A DNA stretch of 64,000 bases, from NCBI GenBank assembly GCA_963813435.1, contig CAWEYY010000003.1:620001-684000 (forward strand), given 5' to 3'. The translations under genes and the position numbers were made by a program. The notes beneath the pieces are model-generated. The model saw only the letters and a list, made by a program, of their open reading frames with translations, was not told the origin of the DNA and made no database searches. This DNA is from AC-32 sp963813435. GTDB lineage: Bacteria; Actinomycetota; Thermoleophilia; Gaiellales; Gaiellaceae. Shown here piece after piece: positions 33,134 to 41,908 of this stretch (position 1 is the first letter of the stretch; each line of letters starts with the position of its first letter).

Positions 33134-33480
33134 GTGACCTACACCCCCCTTATCTCCCCCCGACCGCTAGTGAGACCAGTTCTAACTGACATTCACCTGT
33201 CTGTAAAGGGGGTGCTGTGGAAAGAACTGGTAAGAAAGCGGTGACAACCGCCCCGTCTCTGTGGATAAGACTCCCGCTCGTGGGGATAGAGATGGGGAAC
33301 TGTGGATCGGGATGAGAGTGCCTCTCTATCTCGACTCCTGCATATCTCGCCCTCGACAAAGCACCGTTCGAACGGGTCGTAGATTCCTTGCCCAGAGGGG
33401 TTTAGCGTGGTCACACACGGCGGAAGCAAGCCGCTTGTAACCGCCGTCGGACGGAAACGTGCTGCGGCGCATTTCCGGCC
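33134..33480. other. Non-coding stretch with DnaA-box-like words
   Basis: This 347-base gap is less GC-rich than its surroundings and has no convincing gene. It contains TGTGGATAA (33260-33268), the reverse complement of the consensus DnaA box, plus TGTGGA at 33216 and TGTGGATCG at 33301, spaced 44 and 41 bases. It may also hold the promoter of the minus-strand LuxR gene. Confidence 0.4.
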
Positions 33481-33528
33481 GGGTAGGCGGGCGTCTCCCG
33501 GAGGCCAAGCGGGAGGACCCGCCTACCC
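33481..33528. other. Long two-stem hairpin
   Basis: GGGTAGGCGGG pairs with CCCGCCTACCC (33518-33528), enclosing an inner stem CTCCCG/CGGGAG (33495-33500 with 33510-33515). A third hairpin CGGGGAG-N6-CTCCCCG follows near 33543-33562. The purpose is unknown. Confidence 0.5.
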
Positions 33529-33586
33529 CCTACCTTGCAATTCGGGGAGTGGCGCCTCCCCGGTTTCCCACACATGATGAGAGGAC

Positions 33587-33623
33587 GGCGGCCCGCCTTC
33601 GATTGGTCGTGAGGCGGGCCGCC
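33587..33623 (-). terminator. Terminator hairpin of the membrane-protein gene
   Basis: GGCGGCCCGCC and GGCGGGCCGCC form a perfect 11-bp stem with a 15-base loop, starting six bases beyond the stop at 33629. Confidence 0.6.
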
Positions 33624-33628
33624 CGAAC

Positions 33629-34258
33629 CTACTCGGACCGGTCGCGCACGAGCACGAACAGGCCTGCGGCGACGAGGGACCAGCCCATCAGGTCGAACGC
33701 GTGCATGGCCGCCTCGCCCGCGTCACGCGCGCCCCCGGCAGGGAGCGCGTCGAGCGCGTCCAGGGCGGCGCCTCCGAAACGCGCTCCGAGCGCGGCGACG
33801 AGCAGCGCGACGCCCGCGATCAACAGCGTGGGGCGCCGCCGGCTCGAGCGAATCTCCAGCACGAGCAGAATCGCGACCGCGCCCAGGAGGATGGTGTAGC
33901 CAACGAGCGCGGTCGTGCGCCACGTGAGGCTCTCGAGAGCGCGGAGATCGAGGTCGTCGGCGAGCCGCTCGTGCAGGCCGAAGGCCTCGTCGACGGCGAT
34001 GAACGCGAGGCCAAGCGCGAGCACGATTCGGGCGTTTCGCCGCCCGCGCGTCGCCAGGACGATCGCGCAGCCGGCGGCGGCAAGCGCCGCGAGGGCGCAC
34101 GCCCAGCTGAACGGCGAGCTCTCGGCCGCGGGATCCAGCCACCAGGAACGTGCCTCGAGCCCCGCAACGAGATCGAGCAGGCCCACGGCCAGAACTGCCG
34201 GCCAGACCCAGGCGACCCAGGGCCGCGCGCTCGACGGGTGTTCCTGCGCAGCGCTCAT
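33629..34258 (-). CDS. Membrane protein of unknown function, five to six helices
   Basis: About 209 residues from the ATG at 34258 (MSAAQEHPSSARPWV); a GTG at 34276 would add six. Hydrophobic stretches include VAWVWPAVLAVGLLDLVAGL, FSWACALAALAAAGCAIVLA, ARIVLALGLAFIAVDEAFGL, TTALVGYTILLGAVAILLVL and PTLLIAGVALLVAALGARFG. The short loop DEAFGLHERLADDLDL between helices is polar and His-containing. No family is recognised. It is divergent from the small protein at 34348. Confidence 0.75.
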   Translation of the reverse strand: MSAAQEHPSSARPWVAWVWPAVLAVGLLDLVAGLEARSWWLDPAAESSPFSWACALAALAAAGCAIVLATRGRRNARIVLALGLAFIAVDEAFGLHERLADDLDLRALESLTWRTTALVGYTILLGAVAILLVLEIRSSRRRPTLLIAGVALLVAALGARFGGAALDALDALPAGGARDAGEAAMHAFDLMGWSLVAAGLFVLVRDRSE

Positions 34259-34347
34259 CCGACCGAACTGCACCATCGAAGAGTTGTGAGCGCGTGCGCG
34301 AGAACGGACACTGGGTGGGCCCGGTACGAACGCAAGGAGAGAGAACG

Positions 34348-34587
34348 TTGCGGATCACGCTCGACGACCCCGCTCACGTCGCGGACCTCACGGACTTCCT
34401 TCGCCGCTGCGAGTGCCGCGTCGAGCAGGTCGGCCCGACGGCGCTGGACGTCGACGTCCCGGTTCGAGCCAGCACGGCGACGGGTGCCGAGCAGCCGGAC
34501 GCCGAGTGGGACCGGATGGAGATCGGTGCGTTCCTGCGTGTCTGGCAAATCCTCCACCCCGAGACGCAGGCTCACCTCTACGCCTAG
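34348..34587 (+). CDS. Small conserved hypothetical protein
   Basis: A 79-residue soluble protein from a TTG at 34348 with AAGGAGAGAG upstream. It reads MRITLDDPAHVADLTDFLRR, then CECRVEQVGPTALDVDVP, then IGAFLRVWQILHPETQAHLY. The alternating pattern suggests a small alpha/beta fold (ferredoxin-like or ACT-like). Function unknown. It converges with the flippase gene, overlapping by four bases. Confidence 0.7.
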   Translation: MRITLDDPAHVADLTDFLRRCECRVEQVGPTALDVDVPVRASTATGAEQPDAEWDRMEIGAFLRVWQILHPETQAHLYA

Positions 34588-35906
34588 GCGCTTGCTGCTC
34601 GTTCGCGGCGGGCGACGTGCACCCTCCACGCGAAGACGAGCACGAGGAGCAGCGTGGCCGTCACCATCCCGGTCGCGATCCCGACTGACGCGCGGTGAAG
34701 CTGAGAGCCGCCGACGATGTGGTACGCGCACACGAACACGACCGCGCCGGTTGCCCAGGCCCAAGCCGCGATGGCGCCCCGGTCGACGGCGAGCAGCGCC
34801 TGGGAGATCGTCGCCGCCGCGAGGTAGCAGCCCGCGGCTAGGCCGAGCAGGGCGAGATCCTTTGCCGGCGCGTGGTACTCGTCGCCGAAGACGATCGGCA
34901 TCACCGTCGGCCCCAGCAGCGCCGCCACGCCGACGATCGCGACGGTGGCTCCGAGGAAGACGACGCAAATCCTCGTCACGGTCGCGACGAAGCGGTGGTG
35001 ATCATCTTCGGCGTTCAGCCGGGTGAGGTTCGGGAGGAACGACCCCGCCACTCCCGTGAACAGGAAGACGGGCACCCGTACGAGCATCGTCGCCGCGAAG
35101 ACGATGGCCGCCGCTTTCTGGCTGCCTCCGCCGCCGACCACGACGAGCGGCGCGCCGTTCACGAGCAACTGGTCCGCCGCCGCGATCACGACGGCCGGCG
35201 CGGCGAATCCGAGCGCCGCGCGCATGTGGAAGTGCTCGTCACTAGCGCCGACGCCCAGCCGCTGGATCTCTGCTCGGCAGCGCCACAGCGGCGGAATCGC
35301 GCCGCCGATGCCCGCAGCCGCCAAGGCGACCGCCGCGATGTCGGGAGATGCAACGGCGAGGAGCGGCAGGGCGACGAGAAAGCGGATCGTCCCGTCCGTG
35401 ACGTGGATCGCGCTGAGCCCGCGGAAGCGCCGCAGCCCGCCGAGGATGCCGCGGCCGATGTACTGGATACCGTAGCCGGCGATCCCGACGACGAGCATCG
35501 CCGTCATGAAGCTGTTCCCGTCGAAGAACGTGTCGGTCAACTCGCTCCAGAACGCCACGGCACCCACCGCGACGAGCCCGAGCGCGCAGCCGTAGACGAG
35601 GGCTACCGACCGGAGCACCGAGCGCGCTTCCTGTCCACGCGCGAGCCGGTCCGCAACTGCCCTGGCAGTCGTCTGCTCGAGCGGCCGGAAGAGGACCACG
35701 ACCGTAAGGAACAGCGCAGCCCAGAGAACCGCGATCTGCCCGTACTGGCTCGGCGTGAGCGTCCGCGCCGCGAGGATGTGGAACGCGTACGCGAGCACAC
35801 CGGCGGCCAACATCGCGCCGGAAAGCAGCCAGGCACCCGTCAGCTCGAAGCGACGCGGGGGCGGCGGAGCCTTCACGGCGTCGGCCGCCGCAGCATGCGC
35901 ACTCAT
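34584..35906 (-). CDS. MOP-family polysaccharide flippase (Wzx-like), first copy
   Basis: A 440-residue integral membrane protein with about 12-14 helices. LSGAMLAAGVLAYAFHILAA then RTLTPSQYGQIAVLWAALFL is the usual start of oligosaccharide flippases (RfbX/MATE-like fold). It would turn lipid-linked glycan units across the membrane. The start is ATG at 35906. It marks one side of the glycan locus; a second flippase lies at 58522. Confidence 0.85.
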   Translation of the reverse strand: MSAHAAAADAVKAPPPPRRFELTGAWLLSGAMLAAGVLAYAFHILAARTLTPSQYGQIAVLWAALFLTVVVLFRPLEQTTARAVADRLARGQEARSVLRSVALVYGCALGLVAVGAVAFWSELTDTFFDGNSFMTAMLVVGIAGYGIQYIGRGILGGLRRFRGLSAIHVTDGTIRFLVALPLLAVASPDIAAVALAAAGIGGAIPPLWRCRAEIQRLGVGASDEHFHMRAALGFAAPAVVIAAADQLLVNGAPLVVVGGGGSQKAAAIVFAATMLVRVPVFLFTGVAGSFLPNLTRLNAEDDHHRFVATVTRICVVFLGATVAIVGVAALLGPTVMPIVFGDEYHAPAKDLALLGLAAGCYLAAATISQALLAVDRGAIAAWAWATGAVVFVCAYHIVGGSQLHRASVGIATGMVTATLLLVLVFAWRVHVARRERAASA

Positions 35907-36151
35907 GCCTTCCTCGGGCTCGCCGCTCGCCAGGCCATCACCAAGATGATGCGCAGCCGCCGAAGATGCGTGAATCCCCGGACGGCGAGAGTTTCGCGTC
36001 GCCCCTACCCGTTCGGCCAGCGGCCCACGCGCGTGGAGGGTTTTTCGTTTCTGGTCTGGCTACACCGCCGGAGGCTCCATACGCTCAACCGAAGACGGCT
36101 TCCGGTCGGCCCTTTGCGATCGGAGAAGTGACGATTTCTGCGAGGGGGAGC

Positions 36152-36970
36152 ATGGCGTCATCCGCGGCGGCGGCAGAGGCGGTATCGAAGGGCTCAGAAG
36201 CAAGCAGCGGCATCGCCTCGCCGCTGCCGGACCAGTGGACGCTGGTCTTCGTCATCCCCGTGTTCAACGAGGAGGAGAACGTCCCGCGCCTGCTGGCCGA
36301 CTTCGAGTCGCGGCCAGCGCTGTTCGAGACCGGCGGCCGGGTCATCCTCGTCGACGACGGCTCGACGGACGGAACCGTGGGCCTGATCGAGGCCTACGAC
36401 GGCGACATCCCACTGGAGCTCGTTCGCCTAGGTCGGAACCAGGGACCGGGCGTCGCGTTCCGAGAAGGGTTCGCGGCAGCGCTCGCCGACTGCACCGACG
36501 ACACGCTCGTCGTGACGCTCGAAGGCGACACCACTAGCGACCTCGATGCCCTCCCGCTGATGCTCGAGCGGATCGCGGCCGGCGCGGACCTCGTCCTCGC
36601 CGACTGGCGGATGATGAACGTCGGCGCCGTGCGCCGAGCGCTGAGCCACGCGGCCGGCTTCGTCGTGCGCCGGTCGTTGAGCCTCAAGGCGAAGACGGTG
36701 TCGTCGTTCTTCCGCGTCTATCGAGTCCCGGCGCTCAGGCTCGGGTTCGAGCGGTACGGAGACGACTTCATCGGCGAGCCCGGCTTTGCCTGCAAGGCCG
36801 AGATCCTGTTCAAGCTCTCCGCCCTGGGGATCCGCGTCGAAGAGGTGCCCGTTCCGCTCGACTGGAACCGGCGCCTCGGCAAGAGCAAGATGCCCGTCGT
36901 CCGAACCACGCTGGCCTATTGGCGGATGCTCCTGCGTCTGCGCCTGGCCCGCTCGTCAGTCGCGTCGTGA
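36152..36970 (+). CDS. Family 2 glycosyltransferase
   Basis: A 272-residue GT-A enzyme. VFVIPVFNEEENVPRLLADF and VILVDDGSTDGT bind the nucleotide sugar, and EGDTTSDLDALP supplies the metal site. No membrane helices are obvious, so it may be peripheral, similar to dolichol-phosphate-mannose-synthase-like proteins. The ATG at 36152 has GAGGGGGAG upstream. Its stop overlaps the GTG of the next gene; the three genes to 39281 form an operon. Confidence 0.87.
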   Translation: MASSAAAAEAVSKGSEASSGIASPLPDQWTLVFVIPVFNEEENVPRLLADFESRPALFETGGRVILVDDGSTDGTVGLIEAYDGDIPLELVRLGRNQGPGVAFREGFAAALADCTDDTLVVTLEGDTTSDLDALPLMLERIAAGADLVLADWRMMNVGAVRRALSHAAGFVVRRSLSLKAKTVSSFFRVYRVPALRLGFERYGDDFIGEPGFACKAEILFKLSALGIRVEEVPVPLDWNRRLGKSKMPVVRTTLAYWRMLLRLRLARSSVAS

Positions 36971-38292
36971 GCGAGCGCCCCAGCGTTGCCATCGTCGGCG
37001 GAGGCATCCTCGGGATGACCGCCGCGTACCGGCTCGCCCAGGAAGGCGTTCACGTCGCGCTGTACGAGCGCTCGAACGACCTCGGCGGGCTCGTCGGAGC
37101 GTTCGACTTCGACGGCTATCCGGTCGATCGCTTCTACCACGTCGTCCTGCCCACCGACGACCGTGTGCGCGGCCTTGCCGATGAGCTCGGCCTGGGCGAC
37201 CGCTGGCGCTTCCGGCCGACGAAGGTCGGCTTCTACGGCGCCGGCCAGCTGTTCTCGATGACCTCGCCGAAGGAGTTCCTGACGTTCCCGATCCTGCGGC
37301 CGCGCGACCGCGTGCGGCTGGCAGCGTTCGTGCTTCGCTGCCAGCTCACGAAGGACTACAGCGAGCTCGACCAAGAGCCGCTGCTCGACTGGCTGCGGAG
37401 CCGCTCGGGGAAGCACGTCGTCGAGCGGATGTGGGCCCCCCTCCTCGACTCGAAGTTCGACGGCCAGTACGACGATCTGCCCGCGACTTACATCTGGGCC
37501 CGCACGCGCCGGATGTCGAAGACGCGCGACAAGTCGGGCGCCGAGGTGATGGGCTGGCTCGAGGGCGGCTACCAGACGCTGATCGACGCGCTCGAGGCGA
37601 AGATCCGCGAGCTCGGCGGCGAGATCTACCCGGGCACGGCCGTCGAGGAGATCACCGGCTACAAGGGCGCAGCCGCCGGCCTGAAGGTCGAGGGACACTT
37701 CCGCCCGTTCGACTTCGTCCTCTGCACGCTCGCGCCTCCGATGGCGCGGAGCCTGCTCTCGGAGGACCTCCTCGCGCTCGCGCCGGCCGACCACTGCCGC
37801 TACCTCGGCGTCGTCTGCCTGCTGCTGCGGACGCGTCGGAGCATCAGCCCCTACTACCACCTGAACATCACCGATCGCCGTGTGCCGCTGACGACGATCG
37901 TCGAGACGACGCACGTGGTCGACCCGGAGCATGTCGGCGGTCACCTGCTCTACGTCTCCAAGTACGTCGATCCCTCGTCACCGCTCCACCAGCAACCGGC
38001 CGAGGAGATCGAGACCGAGTTCATCGGGCACGCGAAGACGATCTTCGAAGACCTGAGCGACGACGACATCCTGTCGTCCGTCGTCCAGCGAGCGCGAGTG
38101 ACGGAACCGGTGCACACGGTCGGCGGGGCGAGCAACCTGCCGGAGGTGTTCTCGGTGCCGAACCTCGCGCTGGCCTCGACGGCTCACGTCTACCCGGAGA
38201 TCGTCAGCGGCCAGGGAGTCACGGGCGTCGCGCAGCGCATCCTTCCCGGGATCCTGGAGCGTCTTCCCAAACACGAAAGGGCGGCGGCATGA
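36967..38292 (+). CDS. FAD/NAD(P)-dependent oxidoreductase (amine oxidase/protoporphyrinogen-oxidase-like)
   Basis: A 441-residue flavoprotein. The Rossmann start VAIVGGGILGMTAAYRLAQE with LYERSNDLGGLVG binds FAD; a late ASTAHVYPEIVSGQGVTGVA completes the site. Such enzymes occur beside GT2 and epimerase genes in glycan clusters and may oxidise or isomerise a sugar or polyprenyl intermediate; UDP-galactopyranose-mutase-like chemistry is possible but unproven. Both ends overlap the neighbouring genes. Confidence 0.83.
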   Translation: MSERPSVAIVGGGILGMTAAYRLAQEGVHVALYERSNDLGGLVGAFDFDGYPVDRFYHVVLPTDDRVRGLADELGLGDRWRFRPTKVGFYGAGQLFSMTSPKEFLTFPILRPRDRVRLAAFVLRCQLTKDYSELDQEPLLDWLRSRSGKHVVERMWAPLLDSKFDGQYDDLPATYIWARTRRMSKTRDKSGAEVMGWLEGGYQTLIDALEAKIRELGGEIYPGTAVEEITGYKGAAAGLKVEGHFRPFDFVLCTLAPPMARSLLSEDLLALAPADHCRYLGVVCLLLRTRRSISPYYHLNITDRRVPLTTIVETTHVVDPEHVGGHLLYVSKYVDPSSPLHQQPAEEIETEFIGHAKTIFEDLSDDDILSSVVQRARVTEPVHTVGGASNLPEVFSVPNLALASTAHVYPEIVSGQGVTGVAQRILPGILERLPKHERAAA

Positions 38293-39281
38293 AGATCGGG
38301 GTCACCGGCGCGGCCGGGTTCGTCGGCTCGCACGTCTGCGAGCAGCTGCTGGAAAAGGACTACGAGGTCGTGGGAGTGGACGATCTCTCGTACGGCGCGG
38401 TGCCGAACATCGCGCCGTTCCTCGACCACCCGGGCTTCCAGCTCGAGGTGTTCGACTGCGCGCACCAGCGCGAGCTGCGGCGCGCCTTCTCGGGCTGCGA
38501 CGCGATCATCCATACGGCGGCCAAGAAGATTCCACGGTTTGGCGGCACCTACGCGACGCTGCACGTGAACACGAAGGGCATGGAGGCGGCCTGCGCGGTC
38601 GCACTGTCGCTCGACGCCGACCTGATCTTCACGTCGACCTCCGACGTGTACGGGAACGGCACACCCCCGTACTCCGAGGACGGCGAGCTCGTGATCGGCC
38701 CGCCGACCACGAAGCGCTGGGCCTACGCGGTCTCGAAGATGTACGACGAGCACTACGGGCTCGCGCTCGCCGACGAGCGCGACCTCCGAATCACGATCCT
38801 GCGGCTGTTCAACGCGTACGGGTCGCGCAACCACCTCAGCTGGTGGGGCGGGCCGGTCGTCACGTTCGTCGAGGCGCTCCTCGACGGCGAGCAGATGGAG
38901 ATCCACGGCGACGGGCAGCAGACGCGAACGTTCACGCACGTGCACGACATCGCCGCAGGGATCGTCGGCGCGCTCGAGCGGCCCCAGTCGCGCGGCGAGG
39001 TGATCAACCTCGGCGGGACCGAGACTGTCACGATCCTCGAGCTTGCGTCACGCATCCAGGTCGAGCTGGGGCTGCCCGCGGAGCCGCTGCGCGCCAACTT
39101 CGTCCCGTACGAGTCGTTGCCCGGCAAGTACCAGGACGTGCGCCACCGGATTCCCGACATGGCGAAGGCCGAACGGCTGCTCGAGTTCGAGCCCCGGATG
39201 ACCCTCGCCGAAGGGCTCCGCGAGACCGTCGAGTGGCATCAGGCGATTCGCGAGGCCGGCGGCACCGCCGCCGGCACCTAA
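38289..39281 (+). CDS. NAD-dependent sugar epimerase/dehydratase (extended SDR)
   Basis: A 330-residue nucleotide-sugar enzyme. The NAD motif is IGVTGAAGFVGSHVCEQLLE, and the catalytic set is STSDVYG with YAVSK. RLFNAYGSRNHLSWWGGPVV and GDGQQTRTFTHVHDIA are typical of UDP-glucose-4-epimerase-like proteins. The ATG overlaps the preceding stop. It probably makes a UDP-sugar for the glycan; the exact product cannot be read from sequence. Confidence 0.88.
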   Translation: MKIGVTGAAGFVGSHVCEQLLEKDYEVVGVDDLSYGAVPNIAPFLDHPGFQLEVFDCAHQRELRRAFSGCDAIIHTAAKKIPRFGGTYATLHVNTKGMEAACAVALSLDADLIFTSTSDVYGNGTPPYSEDGELVIGPPTTKRWAYAVSKMYDEHYGLALADERDLRITILRLFNAYGSRNHLSWWGGPVVTFVEALLDGEQMEIHGDGQQTRTFTHVHDIAAGIVGALERPQSRGEVINLGGTETVTILELASRIQVELGLPAEPLRANFVPYESLPGKYQDVRHRIPDMAKAERLLEFEPRMTLAEGLRETVEWHQAIREAGGTAAGT

Positions 39282-39299
39282 GAGCTGAGCGACGAAGCG

Positions 39300-40454
39300 C
39301 TAGCCGACCGGCACGGCCACCGCGCGACGCCTGTGGACTCCCACGGCGACGCGCTTCGGCTGCGCTTCGAACAGGACGTTCTCGATCTCCTGCGCGGCGC
39401 GCTTGCCCGCGAGGCCGTCCCACAGGGGCGGGACGGTTGTCCTGCGCGGAGAGAGCAGCCGCTTCGGAATCTCCGCCAGACGCCCCGGGTCGAGCCCGAG
39501 CACGAGGTTCGTCCCGTGTGTGACGGTCACCGGCCGCTCCGTGTTGTCACGGAGCGTGAAGCACGGGATCCCGAGCACCGTCGTCTCTTCCTGGATGCCG
39601 CCAGAGTCGGTGACGACCGCGGCGGCGCCTGCCTGCAGCGAGAGGAATCGCGTGTAGGGCAGAGGCGCAACCAGCTGGACACGCTCTGCGACGGCACCAG
39701 CCGCCTCCAGACGCGCTCGCGTCCGCGGATGAACCGGGAACACCACCGGGATCTCGCGCGCGATCTCCTCGAGCCCGCGCAGCGTCTCGGTGATGAGCTC
39801 CGTGTCGTCGACCAGCGCGGGCCGGTGCAGCGTGACCAGGACGTAGCCCCGGCGCAGCAGTCCGTAGTCGCTCCACGCCTCGAGCGCCTGCGCCTGCTCG
39901 ACATTGGCGAGCAGCGTGTCGATCATCGTGTTGCCGATCAGCTTGACCTTGTCGGAGGGGACGCCCTCGATCGCGAGGTTCTCGTTCGCGTCCTCGGACG
40001 GCGTCAGGAGCAGCGTCGAGACATGGTCTGTCAGGCGTCTGTTGTGCTCCTCCGGCATCGTCGGGTCGAAGCTGCGAAGCCCTGCCTCGAGGTGGCAGAC
40101 GGCGACGTTCAGCTTCGCGGCCGCGAGCGCGGCGGCGAGCGTCGAGTTGACGTCGCCGGGAACGACGACGAGATCCGGCTGGAGCTCGATGAAGAGCCGC
40201 TCGAGCTCGATCAGCGCGCGGGCTGTCTGCTCCGCGTGCGAGCCGGAGCCCACCTTGAGCTGAGCGTGGGGCGCGGGCAGCGGCAGCTCGTCGAAGAAGA
40301 CCTCGTTGATGTCGCGGTCGTAGTGCTGCCCGGTGTGGATCAGGCGCTGCTCGACCCTGCCGTTCCGCTCGAGCGCGGCATACACCGGCGCGACCTTCAT
40401 GTAGTTCGGCCGCGCACCGACCACGTGCACGACGAGTTGGCGCCTCACGACCAT
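39300..40454 (-). CDS. wecB: UDP-N-acetylglucosamine 2-epimerase
   Basis: A 384-residue GT-B-fold epimerase that interconverts UDP-GlcNAc and UDP-ManNAc. VHVVGARPNYMKVAPVYAAL, IHTGQHYDRDINEVFFDEL, HLEAGLRSFDPTMPEEHNRR and VTDSGGIQEETTVLGIPCFT are hallmark stretches. It is the non-hydrolysing type. The product may feed a ManNAc-containing surface polymer. It is divergent from the membrane glycosyltransferase at 40612. Confidence 0.92.
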   Translation of the reverse strand: MVVRRQLVVHVVGARPNYMKVAPVYAALERNGRVEQRLIHTGQHYDRDINEVFFDELPLPAPHAQLKVGSGSHAEQTARALIELERLFIELQPDLVVVPGDVNSTLAAALAAAKLNVAVCHLEAGLRSFDPTMPEEHNRRLTDHVSTLLLTPSEDANENLAIEGVPSDKVKLIGNTMIDTLLANVEQAQALEAWSDYGLLRRGYVLVTLHRPALVDDTELITETLRGLEEIAREIPVVFPVHPRTRARLEAAGAVAERVQLVAPLPYTRFLSLQAGAAAVVTDSGGIQEETTVLGIPCFTLRDNTERPVTVTHGTNLVLGLDPGRLAEIPKRLLSPRRTTVPPLWDGLAGKRAAQEIENVLFEAQPKRVAVGVHRRRAVAVPVG

Positions 40455-40611
40455 GCCTCAATTGTGTGAGCGCGAGGGGTGCGAGCACGACCCTCGATCG
40501 ACCGGTCCGAGGCACCGGCGTCCCGCCAGGATTCGTGCCCAGAGAGCGCCGAGGCTCCACGAATCCTGGTCGTACGGGGGTTGTCGCCCTCCGATCCTGG
40601 GAACGACCCTG

Positions 40612-41763
40612 ATGGAAGTGCGCAAGGTTCTGATCGGGGTCATTGCGGTGGCGCTGGCTGCGCTCGCGTGCCTGTCGGTCTGGCCACGATTCGGCGGAGA
40701 CGTGCGTTGGACGCCCGACGCGCTCTACTACCAGGCGCGGGTCCTGGAGATCCGCGGCACCTCAAACGACGTCGCGATGAGCCGCGTGTTCGAGGGGCCG
40801 ATCTCGAAGCGGCTGCGCAGGATCGACCCGGAGAAGACGGGCAATCCCGCCTGGGTTCGCTACAACGAGCCGTTCTACGAGCGGCGCGTCGCGGTGCCTC
40901 TCGCGGCTGCCGAGCTCTACCCGCTCGCGCACAACCACTCGCTGCTGTATGTCTCGCTGGCCGGCTACATCGCGGCGATCCTGGCCCTGTACGCGCTTCT
41001 TCTCGTGCGCTTCAAGCTCGCGATCGCAACCGCAGTGACGGCCGCGACGGTCTTCCTGCCTCCACTGGTCAAGCACTCGTCCTATCCGCTGACGGACAGC
41101 TGGGGACTGGCGCTCGAGATCGTCGCGTTCCTCGCCGCATTGCTCACATTCGAGCGCGGCCGGCGCTGGCTGGCGCTGTGGATCGGCGTCATCGCTCTGC
41201 TCTCCTTCACGCGCGACAGCACGTGGATCCCCGTGCTTGCCGCCGGCTGGTGTGCGCTCAGGTTCCGCACGCGTGTACCGGTCACGCTGTTCGCGACGGG
41301 GGTTGCAGCCGCGCTGCCGGCGCTCTTGATCTTCACCACGCCCACGCGCGAGCTCCTCGCGCTCCTCGTGAACCAGTCGCAAGTTCCATCCGACCCCTCC
41401 TGGATGTTCGTCGCGCGGCACTATCCGCACGCGGTCTTCGAGCTCGTTCGTGCGAACGTGGGCTTCCTGCGCCGCGGCGAGTGGTACACGGCCTTCTATC
41501 TCGTCGGCGGCGTGATCGCCCTCTTCGGCCTCGTGCGTGCTCGGCGCCCCGACGACCTCTGGCCGTCGTTTCTCCGGGCCGGTGCGTTTGTCGCCCTCTG
41601 CTACGTGCTCGCTGCTCCGGTGTTCAGCGCCTTCCGCCTCGAGCTCGTCTTCGTGCCCATGGCCGCGTGGGGTCTCGCGCTGGCGACGGAGCTCTGCGCG
41701 GCGCGAGTTGCCAGGCACGACTGGGTGGCGATGCGGGTCCCGGCGCGCATGCGCCGCTCCTGA
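40612..41763 (+). CDS. Polytopic membrane protein, GT-C glycosyltransferase-like
   Basis: A 383-residue protein with about nine helices. A large first loop holds GDVRWTPDALYYQARVLEIR, with acidic residues that could bind a lipid-phosphate sugar as in GT39/ArnT-like enzymes. The start is ATG at 40612. Family membership is a guess from topology and locus; it could also be an uncharacterised integral membrane protein. It may add a sugar from a polyprenyl donor. Confidence 0.65.
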   Translation: MEVRKVLIGVIAVALAALACLSVWPRFGGDVRWTPDALYYQARVLEIRGTSNDVAMSRVFEGPISKRLRRIDPEKTGNPAWVRYNEPFYERRVAVPLAAAELYPLAHNHSLLYVSLAGYIAAILALYALLLVRFKLAIATAVTAATVFLPPLVKHSSYPLTDSWGLALEIVAFLAALLTFERGRRWLALWIGVIALLSFTRDSTWIPVLAAGWCALRFRTRVPVTLFATGVAAALPALLIFTTPTRELLALLVNQSQVPSDPSWMFVARHYPHAVFELVRANVGFLRRGEWYTAFYLVGGVIALFGLVRARRPDDLWPSFLRAGAFVALCYVLAAPVFSAFRLELVFVPMAAWGLALATELCAARVARHDWVAMRVPARMRRS

Positions 41764-41908
41764 CGCGGCCGGCAAACCGCGATCGCTCCATGGCGCCCTC
41801 GACCCTTGGCCAGGGCACTCTGGACATTCCACCCTTGCCTGAACACGCCGGCAAGCGCCATAACACAGCTTGTGCCGGCGGGGTTCCCGCCTTCGTGAAC
41901 GTGTAAAC

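Noticed and set aside
33150..33359. A 69-codon minus-strand frame in the non-coding gap
   Set aside because: It has no ribosome site, no hydrophobic or domain pattern and overlaps the DnaA-box-like words.
33134..33480. Chromosome origin, because of DnaA-box-like words
   Set aside because: There are only one perfect and two partial boxes, and no dnaA, dnaN, gyrB or recF nearby.
39301..39316. Another CTAGCC-like dyad
   Set aside because: CTAGCC-GACC-GGCACG matches only in the left half and lies in the end of the wecB coding sequence.
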